Assembly: GCA_014529385.2 (NCBI GenBank)
Contig: CM043961.1
Coordinates: 15,245,978 to 15,309,977 of the forward strand
Direction: 5' to 3'
Source of the DNA: Adiantum capillus-veneris
Lineage: Eukaryota; Streptophyta; Polypodiopsida; Polypodiales; Pteridaceae
Length of the DNA stretch: 64,000 nt
The notes beneath the pieces were generated by a model. The model was given only the letters and a program-made list of their open reading frames with translations, had not been told where the DNA came from and did no database searches. Below, piece after piece: positions 20,284-32,882 of this stretch. Each line of letters begins with the position of its first letter. The first letter of the stretch is position 1. Both the position numbers and the translations under genes were made by a program.

Positions 20284-22368
20284 CTATTCAGGCATAGTCT
20301 CAACTATGAATAGGGAAGTATCGGGTAATTCATCATCAACTCCTGTAGGGGCTTCACCATTGGGTATGCGAGACAAATGATCAGCCATGACGTGCCTTTT
20401 ACCGGGTCTCACTACAATTGTGAAATCAAACTCCAGAAGAATTAACAACCATCGTGTGATTCGTCCTATGGAGCATGGCTTGTTTACCAGATACAGCAAC
20501 GCTTGATGATCCACATAAAATACAAACTTGTTTGCCAGAAGGTAGTAGCAAAATTTCTTTACTGCATAAACCATTGCCAAACCTTCTCGCTCTGTAGTGG
20601 TGTAGTTCCTTTCAGAATCGTTCAATTGACGGCTTGCAAAGCTAATGGGATAGTCCAATTTATGTTCTCCTGGTTGAGTGAGAACACACCCAATAGCAAA
20701 GTTTGATGCATCAATATGCACATGGAAAATGACATCCCAGTTAGGTGTCCTTAAAATCGGAGCACTTGCTAGTGTTTTCTTCAATTGTTCATAGGCCTGG
20801 TCACACTCTTCAGTCCATTTAAATTCAATGAGAAGCTTGTACAAAGGACGTGCTATCTCAGCGAAAAATAAAATAAACCGTCGATAATAACCCACGTGTC
20901 CCATGAACCTTTGAACTCCCTTGTAATTGGTTGGTGGTGGCAACTCTAGAATCACTTTAATTTTGCTCTCATCGGTTGAGATACCATTCTTGGATACTAT
21001 ATGCCCTAAAATAACTCCATGCTTGACCCAAAATTGGCATTTGAACGGGTTCGATGAGATACGATATAACCTACATTTTTCAAACACCTTCCGCAAACAT
21101 GATAGATGTTCTTTCCAGGAAGAGTAAACACAAAGGTCGTCTAAGAAAGCTTCACAAAACTCTCTCAAATATTCTTTAAAAGCAGTGTTTATTAATCGTT
21201 GGAATGTAGCAGGGGCATTTGTTAAGCCAAAAGCCATCACACGAAATGCAAACACGCCAAATTCTGTGATGAAGGCAGTTTTAGCTTGGTCCTCTAGCGC
21301 TATCGTGATTTGGTTGTAGCCTGAGTACCCATCTAGAAAGCTATAAGCTTCCTTGCCTGCAACTCTTTCGAGTACATGTTTGGAATATGGTAGGGGATAA
21401 TGGTCTCTTCTAGTAGCTGCATTAACTTTTTTGAGGTCCACGCACACCCTGAGTTTCCCATTCTTTTTTGGCACGATAACTATTGGCGACACCCATTCAG
21501 AGTGTTCAATAGGATATATGAACCCACATTTGATAAGCTTTTCTAGTTCTTCTTGAATGATCTTTGCGTACTTAGGATTCATCGGGTAGGGTCTTTGTTG
21601 TACGGGCTTTGCAGTGCTAATCATAGGGATTGTATGTTGGACCACAGAAGGCGGAACACCTTTCATATCATGGTATGTCCAAGCGAATACGTCCTTGAAT
21701 TCCTTGAGAAGCTCTTTGAGGACCGCCTCTTCAACTTCTGTGAGGTCTTGGGCAATAAAAACAGGTTTTGATTCTTCACCGGGGTCAGCTAATTCTATTT
21801 CTTTAACTATTTCCGGACCATCATAGATTCCATTATTCCCATCGATAGGTATTCTTTGGGCTTTTGTGTACACAACCTTTGCTTCCCCTGTGGTGTAAGA
21901 TTTGAAATGTTCTGGTGCAGGATGCAAGTCTGTGGATTCTGGTTGTGCTTTGGTTTGTGCTTCCATTTCTGCTTTCTTGTGTTGTCGAGCTAACTCTTGG
22001 TTTTGACGCCTCCTTGCAGTGCGGCTCAACTTTGGCTTGTCTATGATCTCTAATTGGGCTATGTCATGGGGTCGTGGTCTACACCACATAACATTTTGGA
22101 GATATTCACCCCAATTGTCTACCAATTTTCGATGAGCATCACATGCTCCTATATAACTGAGCCATTCTGCTGAGGATCTCTTCTTGTTTATCCTAGCACG
22201 TACATTGGCTCGATATCGACGCCTCTTAAGGTTTTTATTTTTCTTATTTGAGACCTGCTTTTGATTTGCATTTAGATCTGGCTCACTAAAGGAGTCCTCG
22301 TTGGTGTCCTCTTCACTCTCGGAGGAGCTATCATCGGTTGATGTGCTCGGTCCTTCCGAATGTTTTGA
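20284..22368 (-). pseudogene. LTR-4 reverse transcriptase and RNase H
   Basis: Between two in-frame TAG stops (22369-22371 and 20284-20286). An acidic/basic linker precedes the RT, which shows WVSPIVIVPKKNGKLRVCVD, FLDGYSGYNQI, FGLTNAPATFQ and the catalytic FLDD box, followed by VHIDASNFAIGCVL and TTTEREGLAMVYAVKKF of RNase H, VDHQALLYLV and the closing ADHLSRI. RT and RNase H key acidic residues are present. No second RNase H is visible, unlike LTR-5 and LTR-6. Confidence 0.92.
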
Positions 22369-25300
22369 CTATGAACTTGCTCCACTCTCTAATTCATGAG
22401 ATTCAGAATCCGTTTCACTCTGGGAGTCAGTGTCCAAGTCGTGTTGGTCAAAGTCTTCTATTGAGCTATCGGTGTCACTGTCAGATTGGTCCACAATTGC
22501 CTTGCCCTTAGAAGATGCATGTATGGCACTTATCATGTTCAGAGGTGCAATTTGTGGTACCTCTTCCCCCTCTGGTGTGACCCAAGTGGTTCCTCTATTT
22601 CCCCAGGTATCTATGGTTGCAGCTAGGTGTACCCAGTCTACGTTGTCTGATTCCGTCATACCCGGTAACACATCCATGTAAGGAGAATCTTGGCCAATGT
22701 CTGTATCCTTCTTACAAGTGTAACAATATTGTAGTGGGGCCAAGTGAACTGTGGTGTCAGAGCGATGATCAATAATGGTTTTACTCCCTAAGGGGTGTAC
22801 CTTACCAGTCACCAAATCCACTCTAAGGACTGAGTTTTGGAATCGCAAATAGACATGATTTTTAGACCAATCATGAACCATTTGTGCTTCCCTCATGAAT
22901 GGTCGTCCTAAAATCATTTCATATGACATAAGGTGTTTAGAGAAATCCATTACAATGAACGTATGTCGTACCTTGTGTCCTAGAACTTTGATCTTAAGAT
23001 CCTTGAGCATCCCCATAGGTTTGGCTATGGTACCATTTGCCATCTTTACCACAATGTTAGTAACACTGAGGCGGGGTTTTCCCATGGATTCCCAACAATC
23101 TTTTGTAACGATCCTAACTCCCGCACCACCATCAAGAATTCCCTTTATAGTTAATCCCTTGGTAGTGATGGGTAGGGTCGCATTAGACTCGTCGCCTTCA
23201 AAATACTGCCCTAATTCGTTAATGGGTACCTCGATCACAGACTCGTGTCCATCTAAGTCAAGTGATTGCACATGATTTTCCTCATCAATCATAATCGAGT
23301 CAGGCCTATTTGGTTGCGCAAACTGCGGTAATCCCGTTCGTAGCTCTCCGTTAAGGAATGCTCGAAGTGCAAGGAATAACTCAGGATCTCCATACAGCTT
23401 TGCTATGATCGTGGTTCGGACCTCAGAAGACATGAAGTCCACTAGTTTGGCAACATTCATTGGCGTTTTGCAGGGTGTAGGTCCTTGACTAGGAACTGGT
23501 GAGGATGGAATCTCATATTCCTCAATGGGATCAGGTATTCCTTCGTTAAACATCCTTTCCAACAAGAAGGGTGTATGCTCACTTTCTGATGTCCCGTCCT
23601 CACTCCCTTCTTGGATGATACTAGATATGGCTAACGGTCTATGGTTCATGTGGGGTGGATGAACTTGCGTGGGAAACACTGTGTCATGAATTTTGACATG
23701 CATGGGTTCTGGTTCTAGTTTCCTTTGAGTCTCCTCCACTAAACCTCTTAGATGTTTCACCTGCTTAATCTCGTCTACTGGGTTTGGGTACGTCCCAATC
23801 TTCTTTTTACGATTCTTCCCTTTTTGCCCCTGCAGTTTATCTTGGGGGTCTTGGATTGGATTTGGAAACACTTGTGGTGTTTTCAGAGGCTCTTTATGAT
23901 TTTCTCTTATTCGGTTTTCATTTGGTTCCATGTTACGGTTTTCTTTGTCGGTCTTTCCCTTTGTGGTATTGGTTCTAGTCTCCATTGTCTCGATTGAATC
24001 TGAATCATCCTCGAGGTCATTCATATACACGGGGTCATCTCCTGTTCCTATGTTTGTTTTGGAACTTGGCTTTGAATTTTCCGTATTCTGCGACTTCTTC
24101 CTTCGTGTCTTCTTTTTCTTTGCTTGGATAACTGACGCGGTATCTCTCTCTTCGAGGATATGGCCTGGCCCTTGAAGCATGGACCGTGTAATCGCATAAG
24201 CGGGTGCGACGGGTGGTATTGGCGATGTCACACTAGCAATTTCGACCAAATTTAGGGGTGTGATTTTAGGCGCATTTGGGTTATAAGGGCATTGGGCAAT
24301 CAAGTGATCTATGCCACAACGATTACATGTGAGTATTGGCATTGCAGACATGCTCCCTTGATTCATTTGCATATGTGCACCATTCTTTTGCAGCCTAATA
24401 GGGCACTCCGCTGCCCGATGTGGTCCACCACACTCGTAGCATTGAAGAGGTGGCCTCCTAGCTTGGGTGTTGATATTTTGACCTCTGGATGCGAGAGCAG
24501 CAGCTTGATAAACCGGCTTGACTTGCCCCCAACAATCTTCCATGTAGTATATAGGACACTCTTCCAATGTATCAAGTCCGTAGGCAATACTAGTGTCTAT
24601 TTCCTCCTCACAGCCACCTGGATAAGCATTTGATGGCTCGCAACCCACTTGGTTCATAGGGGCGACTCTTGGATGCGGGGGCTGCGGTCCTAGCACAGGA
24701 GGTGGTAGCGGTGTAGCTTGTACAACATTTTGAGATCTAGGGACCATGTGTTGCGGTAGTTGCTCAAGAGGTGGAGCAGGCATCAATACAGAAGTTCGAG
24801 GTGCATCCGTCCAGGCTACACGTGGTCTATTTGCCATCATACGTTTGATCATTAAACAATCCTTAGCTTGGTGACCATACCTACCACATGCGTTGCAAGT
24901 TCCATTAAATTTTACTCTAAACGTAGGGCACTCACTAGTGCTATGTGGACCTAAGCAAATGGAACACCATTGTTGCTCCCTTCTTGGATACATGTGACTA
25001 TTTTGAGGGGGTCGATTATCCTTAAGAGACTCTTGGATTGCCTTGGTGAGTTCTATCAAGAATGTCTCAAATACCTTTGGCTCATTGGCAATGGGCTTTG
25101 CAGTCATGGGTTCATACTCAATGGCTTGTGAGCTAGTGGATCTCGTGTCAGTAGACACCCTCATGCCTGCTATCATCAAGTTGTCCTCTAATTGGATTGC
25201 ATTGGCAGTGACATCTTCCCAGGTTGTGATACCTCTAATCACTAGTCCATTATAGATTCCTTCATTCCTCAACCCTCGAATGAATCGATCAAGAAGTTGG

Positions 25301-25707
25301 TTATTGTTGAAGCGCTCATTTACAAGGCAGCGAGAGTTTAAGTGCTTTAGACGACTAATGAAGTCCCTTACTGACTCTCCTTCCTTACGTTCGGCCTTCT
25401 GTAGCTGAGATGCTACACCCCAAAGCACCCCTTCTCGTATGTACTCCTTTAGAAACAAACTTCGAAGGGTAGGGTAGATTGTTTTCTCGTCCACCCTTAG
25501 GGTCCTATACCAATCTCCAGCCTTCCCACTTAATGTCAAGCTTAAGGCATTGCACTTATGTAGTTCGTTGCGTTCCCCTAAGGAATCACATACTTGTTCA
25601 AACACTTCAATGTGTTTCCTAGCATCTTCGTCCCCATTGAATTTTTGCGTGAGTTTGGCAATTTGTACTGCCTTACTTCTAGGCTCTCTATCAGATGCGT
25701 GACGCAT
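22369..25707 (-). pseudogene. LTR-4 gag C-terminal part and protease
   Basis: 1112 codons. A capsid-like region (QKFNGDEDARKHIEVFEQVC, GKAGDWYRTL, ERKEGESVRDFISRLK) is followed by four CCHC-type knuckles at about 24930-24970, 24857-24900, 24402-24441 and 24288-24330 (CSICLGPHSTSEC, CNACGRYGHQAKDC, CYECGGPHRAAEC, CNRCGIDHLIAQC). Then comes a long basic/acidic linker and a retropepsin with ILDGGAGVRIVT and MILGRPFM. The active site is DGGA, not D-S/T-G-A. The frame ends at TAG 22369-22371 but continues in register into RT. The upstream stop at 25723 separates it from the gag N-terminus. Confidence 0.9.
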
Positions 25708-25722
25708 ATTTTCCGCGATAGA

Positions 25723-27021
25723 TCAACCTATGGTTTGAGCAAACGGTGCCAAGTCACCTATGTGAGGAGGCAGGGCCGGTGGAGGTACTCTTGGAATCAT
25801 ATGTGGGAGAGGAACGGGTACCGGTCTTGGCATATGTGTGGATGATGCAGGATATGGAACATAACCGGGCATAGGTCCACTCAGATAAGGGCTAGGGAGT
25901 GGCACTCGAGGAGCATGAACAAGTGGTACAATTGGAGGTGTGGGGGCCATGTGTGCATAAGGGGCTACAGGCACATATGGTCGAGGCCCCATATTAGGTA
26001 CTACGACACTAGGTAGTGGCACTGCGCTAACCGTAGATGTCATCGGTACATTCTCTGTCAGGCTTATCCCTGGAGTGAGCACTATGTTTTCCTTAATAGA
26101 GGGTTGAGCCAAGTTAGGGAAGCTAAAGTTTTCGCTCGGAGGCTCAGATTGCATAGAGACCCCAGGTGAAATGACGTAAGATGGGTCCATGGGGCTCATT
26201 AGAGGAGTCTCCATTTGTGATAGAGTAGGCTGTTGAGCCTTGCTCGTATCCAGAAATCTCATGGGGCCAGTTGAGAGTATATTTACCCCTCGGTTTTGCC
26301 TTTCTGATTGAATAATGCCATGGATAACATTACAGATCATTTTCTGTTGATCTTCGATGCTCGTGGCACTAGAGGTGGATTGTACAATCTCTATCCATCC
26401 TACATGGTAGGCGTGGCCAGAGTGTAGATCCGTCAACACCTCAGTGTGGAGGTCGTATGTCCAATGATCATTAATGAACAATCCTTCTAGAGTCGACGTG
26501 TTAACGGTTTCTTGTGAGGTAGAAGCAATGTTGCTCCCCGTGGTTTTACTTGTCACCAACGGTACTCTAGAGGGAACTTCTGAAGGAGGCAGCTCAACAG
26601 GGCCTTCTTGGTAAGAAGTTGGAAGGATATCCACATGGACACTCTTTGGGGGTGTGGGGTCCACGTGCAATGTGAAAGGAGATTCCACTTCCCCACCCCC
26701 TTCGTGTGCTTCATTTGCATCAGGTTCCGAGCGAGTAGCTCTACCTAATGTTTCCATGAAACGGCTAAACATACTAGTACTAGGCTGTGGAGCTTCGGGA
26801 GGTGCATGGCCTTCTCTCTCAGTGTTTTGGGTAGGGTATGCTTCCATGATTTCTGAGTCGGAGGAGGAATCACTAGCGGCTATTTTAGGGTCTTGGGTGG
26901 TGCTACCTTGTGTCCCCGCTGAGGGTCTAGAGCTTATCGTGGATGGGTAATGGGTGTCCGTATGAACAGAGGCACCCTCAATATGCTCGTGTTCTAGCAC
27001 CCGCCCAGAGCGTAAGTGCAT
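25723..27021 (-). pseudogene. LTR-4 gag N-terminal region
   Basis: Starts at ATG 27021 with MHLRSGRVLEHEH, the LRSGR opening common in plant Gypsy gag proteins. It is low in structure: Ser/Thr/Pro-rich, with a C-terminal stretch of Pro-Val-Pro repeats (PRPVPVPLPHMIPRVPP). It ends at TGA 25723-25725 and is in the same frame as the capsid/PR part, so the stop is probably a point mutation. Confidence 0.8.
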
Positions 27022-27956
27022 GTGCTTTTGATACCCTAAGGTGTCAAAAAGCTGCTCTAGGAGGCCTTGTGACTAGTTTTTAACGTGTTTTTTGTTTGTT
27101 TTTTTGTTAGATTTTTTAGAGCGTGTCGTGGAATGGGCCGTGTGATAGCTCGAAATGAGCGTATCGGTCAGAGGGTCGTGTCGTGCTTTACAGCCCTCCG
27201 TTTGGTCACTCTATGCCCTCGGAATCCCTAAAACTGTCAATTTCCAGTAGGGAACTAGGCCCAAACTAGAAAGTCTAAGGGTGCAAGTGGGAAGAGAAAG
27301 GAAGAGAGTGGAGGACTTGTCCCACATGCTCTCATTCCCTCTTGAGGGAGTAGGGTATATATATAAGAGTGAGTCTAGTATATATCATAAGACTGAGGCC
27401 TGGGGCCTGGGCCTGGGCTTGGGCTTGGGCTTGGGGAAATGATCCCGATCCCGACCTATCTTTTATACAAACCAACCCGTCCGTTTTTATAACTCACGTT
27501 TTTTATTTTCGAAAAATTTCACCGCCCGCTCGCTCGCGTTTTTGTTTTCCGAATTTTATTTTTTTTTCCAGATTTTTTTTCCGGATTTTTTCTTTCTTTT
27601 TTCTTTTTTTAAAATGCAGAAAATACAGAAATTGAAACCGCAGAAATTGCAGAAATTGAAAAAACGCAAGAAATGCAGAAAATTGAAAAACACAGAAAAT
27701 GCAGAAATTGCAGAAAATTGGAACTTGACAGAAAATTAAACGCAGAAACTGCAGAAATTGAAACTTGACAGAACCAGAAAATGCAGAAAATGCAAAAACG
27801 CAAGAAATGCTAACTGTGCAGTGCAAACCAGAAAACGTAGAAAACACAAAAAACAGAAATCTCCACACAACTACACACACTCATTCCCTGCCTTTCCTAT
27901 GATAAAAATTGCACCACAATAAAGCGTAAAGTGCTAACCGAGCTTAGTGTAGGGCA
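27022..27956 (-). other. LTR-4 leader with GCAGAAA repeats and a G-rich tract
   Basis: Leader between the primer site and gag. At 27612-27860 the plus strand repeats short words built on GCAGAAA/TTGAAA about twenty times. At 27397-27436 there is a G-run array. TATA-like TATATATATAAG occurs at about 27356. No clear ORF. Confidence 0.65.
27397..27436 (+). repeat. Hexamer array with G-quadruplex potential
   Basis: Six runs of three or four G separated by CCT or CTT on the plus strand, that is C-runs in the sense strand of LTR-4. The spacing satisfies the usual G-quadruplex pattern (four or more G3 runs with short loops). Confidence 0.8.
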
Positions 27957-27976
27957 TATCCCCGGCAGCGGCGCCA
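27957..27976 (-). promoter_or_regulatory. LTR-4 primer binding site, tRNA-Asp type
   Basis: The minus strand reads TGGCGCCGCTGCCGGGGATA four bases after the 5' LTR. It matches the plant tRNA-Asp site TGGCGCCGTTGCCGGGGA at all but one position. Athila/Tat elements commonly use this primer. Confidence 0.88.
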
Positions 27977-27980
27977 AAAA

Positions 27981-28223
27981 TGTGCGCTCCTTGCCGCACT
28001 GTCGAAGCAAGGGACTTGCCAATACACCGTGTGCGAGCCACAAAAGGCTCCAAGCACACAACAAGCCTAAACTAGCAAACTCAAGAAAGCAAAGGGTGTG
28101 TCACTCACCGCTCTACGCTCGCCTTTGTGGTGGATTCCTCGCCGCGATGAAGAAGAAGCTGCAGTCGTGCCGCGCTCAACCGCTTCGCCGCCGTCGTGCC
28201 TTCGTAATGCTCGATCGCACACA

Positions 28224-28254
<31 letters not shown>

Positions 28255-28576
28255 ATACACACACACACGAGGAGGTGAAGAAGAAGAAGATGGAGATGGA
28301 CATAGAGCAAGAGCACTCTTCTATTGCACAAATGAGAGAATGAGTAAAAATTAGGTTTAGTTGGCTTTTATAGGAGCTCACCCCATTCACACTTGGGCGC
28401 CCATGCTTAGCCAACTAACCCTAGCATGTTCGTGTTAGAGTGCGCCTCTCATCGGCGATCACTCTACCTTTCCCTATTGGACCGACAAGCTCGGTGCCTG
28501 ACTCTACTTAAATAAATAATATGGTTACAGTGTCCGTCGTAGGCGATAGGGTGGCCGTGAGCCACGAGGGTTAACA
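27981..28576 (-). repeat. LTR-4 5' LTR
   Basis: 596 bp, TG...CA. TATA box on the minus strand at about 28365-28374. Flanked by GATGT at 28577-28581. Confidence 0.92.
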
Positions 28577-31196
28577 GATGTTTTGATAGCATACATACCA
28601 AAGGAATTCCCTTAGAGAAGGCATATGACCTTGTATGCTTGATATGGTATGCTTACGATAGAACACTTGATTGAGTCGTAGTAGATGGATGTGTGTGTCA
28701 AATTACTTCAGAATACACTCCATGTGTGTCACGGCTTCTACCCTACATGTACGACATGGACAGGGCTCTCGCGGAGGGGGCATAACCATGTGTGCTTGCG
28801 GAGGGTATCGCTTTGGTAGCATGATGCGGAGATGTGCTTAGTAGTTGCATATACTCTCGTCTACTCGATCAATGCATGTGTCATATCTGTAGAGCATGTT
28901 GTTGACTTGCTTGAGGCAAGTTGTAACCCTTATGCTTGGGACGCGCTAGGGTAAGCCTAAGAGGTACTCTTATGCCTAACCGATGATAGTGCCATCCTCG
29001 AGGTAACCCCTATGTCTCGGAGGCAGAAAAAGTATGCCTTGCAGGCACCATGTTTGCCTAAGCAGAAGTAAGCATTCCTAGGAGATCATGAAGGTGTGCA
29101 GGGCATATACACATGTCTCAAAGGCAGTTATCAAGCAGAGCTTGAGGTATGCAAGGCGTCAAAGCATGCGTCACATGCATGGCATGGTGATGGCATGTAC
29201 GATGCAAGGACACTAGATTGTGCTACCTACTTGTGCAGGGCATGAGTAAGGCTAGACACATAAGGCTTGTCCAAATGTGAGACTAGGCTCGGCGCTATGT
29301 CTCTTACTCCTTACGTTGGATGAGACTGGGCTAGGCGCTATGTCTCTTACTCCTCATGTTGGACAGTTGGTTCATGTGTGAAGCTTGAGTATGTGGCGAC
29401 TTCGCGCGTTTGGCATATGCTATGAGCATACAAAATTGCAAAGACATAGGCAATGTGTTTGCAGGTTAATTCATATTGCAGGTTATTTCATTATGTACCA
29501 GGCGGTTGTACAGGATACGACGGCGTCTGTGTAGATTTGGCTATGAGACATCTTTATGCGAGCTTTCCCTTTGGAATCTCATGACAACAGGTTGCAGCAA
29601 CAACTACCAGGTTAGCCAAGTTTAAGTTTTTCTTTTTTTTTTCCATGTTTACACTTTGCTTGGCAATGGCTGTCATTGTGCAAAGCAAAGTGCTTTGGCA
29701 ATTTTACATGAAGCAAGGCTTCTCCCTTGTTTCAAGAAACTACCCGATGAGTGGGAATCATGGGCAGTGGCACACAAGTTTGAAAAAACTTGCGAAATAG
29801 GGAATTTCATATCACAGAATCCCTACCAATTTAGACTGTGCAAGGCACTAATATGACATGCAAAGTGCCATATCAAGTCATTTTTGTAAAGTCACGACCC
29901 CATACATGGTAAATGGGTCAAGTTGTGTCTTGTGTTTTATGTTTCCTCTCTCGATGAGAGCGTTCTATAGGTAGCTTGTAGCATACTTATAGGATAAGTT
30001 GCAAGTCAGGCATAAGAGGCGTCCGAGCACACAGATTGGGTAAAAGGGCATAACAAATACAAACTCTTCAACCCAGCATTTTCTCTCTCTCTTTCGTATT
30101 TCTTTCAAGAATAATGAAACTCTTCTAAGAAGATCTTACTACATATCTGTTGGTGTGTCATCTTGAGCCTCAGCTTGAACCAAGGTGATCTACCTCACAG
30201 CTAGCATGTGGCTAAGATGCTACTCAAATTAGTCTTCATCGGTTCGTCGATTGAACACTATTTTGCATAAGGGCTATGAGCCAAACAGGCTACGAGCCGA
30301 TGTCAGGAGAAGGGTAAAACCCAACTATGGGCATTCTTTGGGTGATTGTTTTCAAGAAATACCCAAGGAAGTACACATCGACGTTAATGGACAAGCAAGA
30401 GTCTTGTCATTACAGATGTTTAGGGTGTCATTTTGCACTACATGTTTTCAGTGCGACACTCAAGTCGAGTTTTTGCTACTCTTCAACTCACAGCAGTTGA
30501 TCTCTACAAGAAAGTATAGATGCAGCAATCAGTTGTGCCACCATGGCAGTCCATAAGAGATCGGTAGTTCACTTTTGTGGGTCTCCTGCTCTCTCTATAG
30601 CACTACCGAGTGTCTATGGACATACTGTTTTGGGGTAAGACCCAACAGGTGATTGCTACATCACCCCATAGGCATTAAGGATCACAGTTTGATCTGCATT
30701 GAGGATCACAGTTGACCTCTCCCAATTATACTTTCAAGGAAAGAATTCCGCAATCTACCACGCGGTAGAAGACGAACATACTTTTCAAGTTGATTCCACT
30801 CAATCTGTACACGGTTAACTATGTTGGTTACCGTTATCTGCTAGTTGAGCAGTTTCTACAAAGGGTCTTACCAAAGGGTTTGACTATGTAGATTTTAACC
30901 AAAGGGGTTGGATTGCGAGGGCAACACCCATGGTTCCCAGTGCAATGCTGTTTGTTTTTTCGGGTAGGAGACGTGTTCCTCTCCGTTTGAATACGGGTCA
31001 GTGAACATTACGTTCAAATCTCCAGGTACGCATCTATTGATTTGGTGTTACTCCATTTTCAGTAAACTTTGCTTGGTTTTTCAAGACGTACAAGTACGTT
31101 TGAATTTTACAGAGTCATGCCAAGGGCATGTCGGCACAAAGTATTGTGGGCAAAGTAGCCAATCTATCTTTCTGCCTTATGTTGTTACGAACCTAC
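28577..31196 (+). other. LTR-3 internal sequence between LTR-4 and LTR-5, non-coding
   Basis: 2.6 kb with no protein domain recognised in any frame. A 43-bp unit starting GAGACT is present twice at 29279-29321 and 29322-29364. A few open frames of 65-100 codons (for example 29656-29856, 30251-30556) lack recognisable motifs and I do not call them genes. The right end is the LTR-5 target (CTAC, 31193-31196). Confidence 0.5.
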
Positions 31197-32810
31197 TGAT
31201 AGCCGTTTTTTGGCTCTCCATAATTGCCATAGTAAGTTACTCCACCCTACCAAATTCACCCAAACGCTATGGCTATCCCTACCATTTCACTGTACATAGG
31301 CGTGTGTGAGTTAGGGGGCTTTTCCCATATCTTCTTAAAAACCTTCAGCTACCTAGTCACTGGGCTAGTTGAGCCAAAAAAATAAAAAAAATAAAAAAAT
31401 AAAATTATATTATGGCCTCTTTGTGTGTAAATATTTCATTGTATATATGGCCTAAATATAGGGATTTTTTATAATTATTTTGGTATTTTATTTAAATATT
31501 TCTACTTATGTGTGTGTTTTATTAAACCTATGTACATCTTCTTTCATCCTCTTACACCATAATTATATTTTTTGCCAATATGTACATACTCTAACCTCAT
31601 ATTTTTCCATTATACAAATCACTCCCACATTTTCACCCTCACCCTCGTGAAAACAAAAAATTGATTTCTACTCATTGGTTACGTTTATTATATTATTTAC
31701 TTGCATACCTTTTCCTCTTTCACCCAAAATAATTCAAGGAGGGACCATATCATATGATTCCAATACCTTTCCATATCCATAACTCCTCCATATTTTTATT
31801 ATTATTTTTACTCATTATTTCAACACCATGTGCTCATTGAGCTAAAGTCCATGAATAGTCCATACACTAGTCCCACCATGTATATATTTCTTTATTCACC
31901 AATAATCCTCCTCCATGCATGGGTCAAGGGCAACTTGGATGCTTTGTATTATAATATGACAAAGGAGGGGCTCACTCTTGGATGCATTGTACAAATTCAA
32001 CAAAGGAGGGGGCCACTAGAAGACTTTTGCAAGCATAAAAAAAAGGCTTTTTGGTGAGAATTTTGGCACCTATCTCCACTCCGAATTTGGAGCGGTGGTC
32101 AAAAGAGAAAATGTATCCCACGCTCTGAATAATCACCTCAAATTTTTTCATGATTTTTGGAGCTACCAGTGGTGAGCTATGATTTTTTGAGTGGACCCCA
32201 GTCTGCCCACTTTTCTCACAAGTAGCCCTTAGTCTTCTCTCACCCTTCCACACACCTACTCACTCTTACACATCCCTCCCTCTCCTTTCCTCACTCAAAC
32301 CTGCAATTTCCATGGCTTCTCCCACCCTCTTCACCATTACCCTTCTCTCTCATCCCTATAGTTCTTTTATGAACCTCTACATACATACACCCTCTCCATG
32401 TCTCTCTCTATTGCTTCTATGTTACAATTTCATTTACCTCTCCTAAAAATATCTAAAATTCAGCATCTTAACCATGATAACTTCTGCAAATTGAGGATTT
32501 TTCATCAACAAATCCTCTTTTCATCGTGGTGGTCAACCATGGCGGCGACGTAAAGAAGCGAAGAAGAAGAAGAAGACCAACGGTCATTTTTTCCACAATC
32601 TACACAAGGGTGAGTTCAAGCTTCTTCAAAGCTTCACCATCTCAATGATTCTCTTTTAATTCACCCCTCTTCCTTCATCAAATCAACTCACTCTACCCAT
32701 TGTAAATGTAACATTAACTTTCTAGTGATTACTAACGAGTAACATACTAACACAAAATAGCATTGACCCAACCATAAAAGACACCTCACCTCAAGACATG
32801 TGTATAGTAA

Positions 32811-32882
<72 letters not shown>

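Larger units (their letters stand above)
15180..28576 (-). mobile_element. LTR-4: minus-strand Ty3/Gypsy element, 13.4 kb, full length
   Basis: LTRs at 15180-15771 and 27981-28576 are about 98% alike by eye. Flanks are GATAT and GATGT, a 5-bp target duplication with one change. On the minus strand the order is LTR, tRNA-Asp-type primer site, leader, gag with four zinc knuckles, PR, RT, RNase H, INT, second PR-like domain with WVPK repeats, a small acidic ORF, purine tract and LTR. One reading frame covers gag to INT, broken only by four stop codons. Primer type and extra 3' ORFs point to the Athila/Tat side of Gypsy, but only one RNase H was seen. Confidence 0.9.

Noticed and set aside
24292-24633. 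Plus-strand frames opposite LTR-4 gag
   Set aside because: They are shadows of the Cys/His-rich zinc-knuckle coding on the minus strand.
30251-30556. 101-codon frame in LTR-3 interior as a gene
   Set aside because: Composition and lack of motifs fit chance. No homologous frame elsewhere and no promoter or splice context.
31830-32253. Open frames of 75-93 codons on both strands, repeated at 40461-40884
   Set aside because: Present twice only because both LTR-5 LTRs contain them. Changes between copies are not biased to silent sites and no domain is visible.
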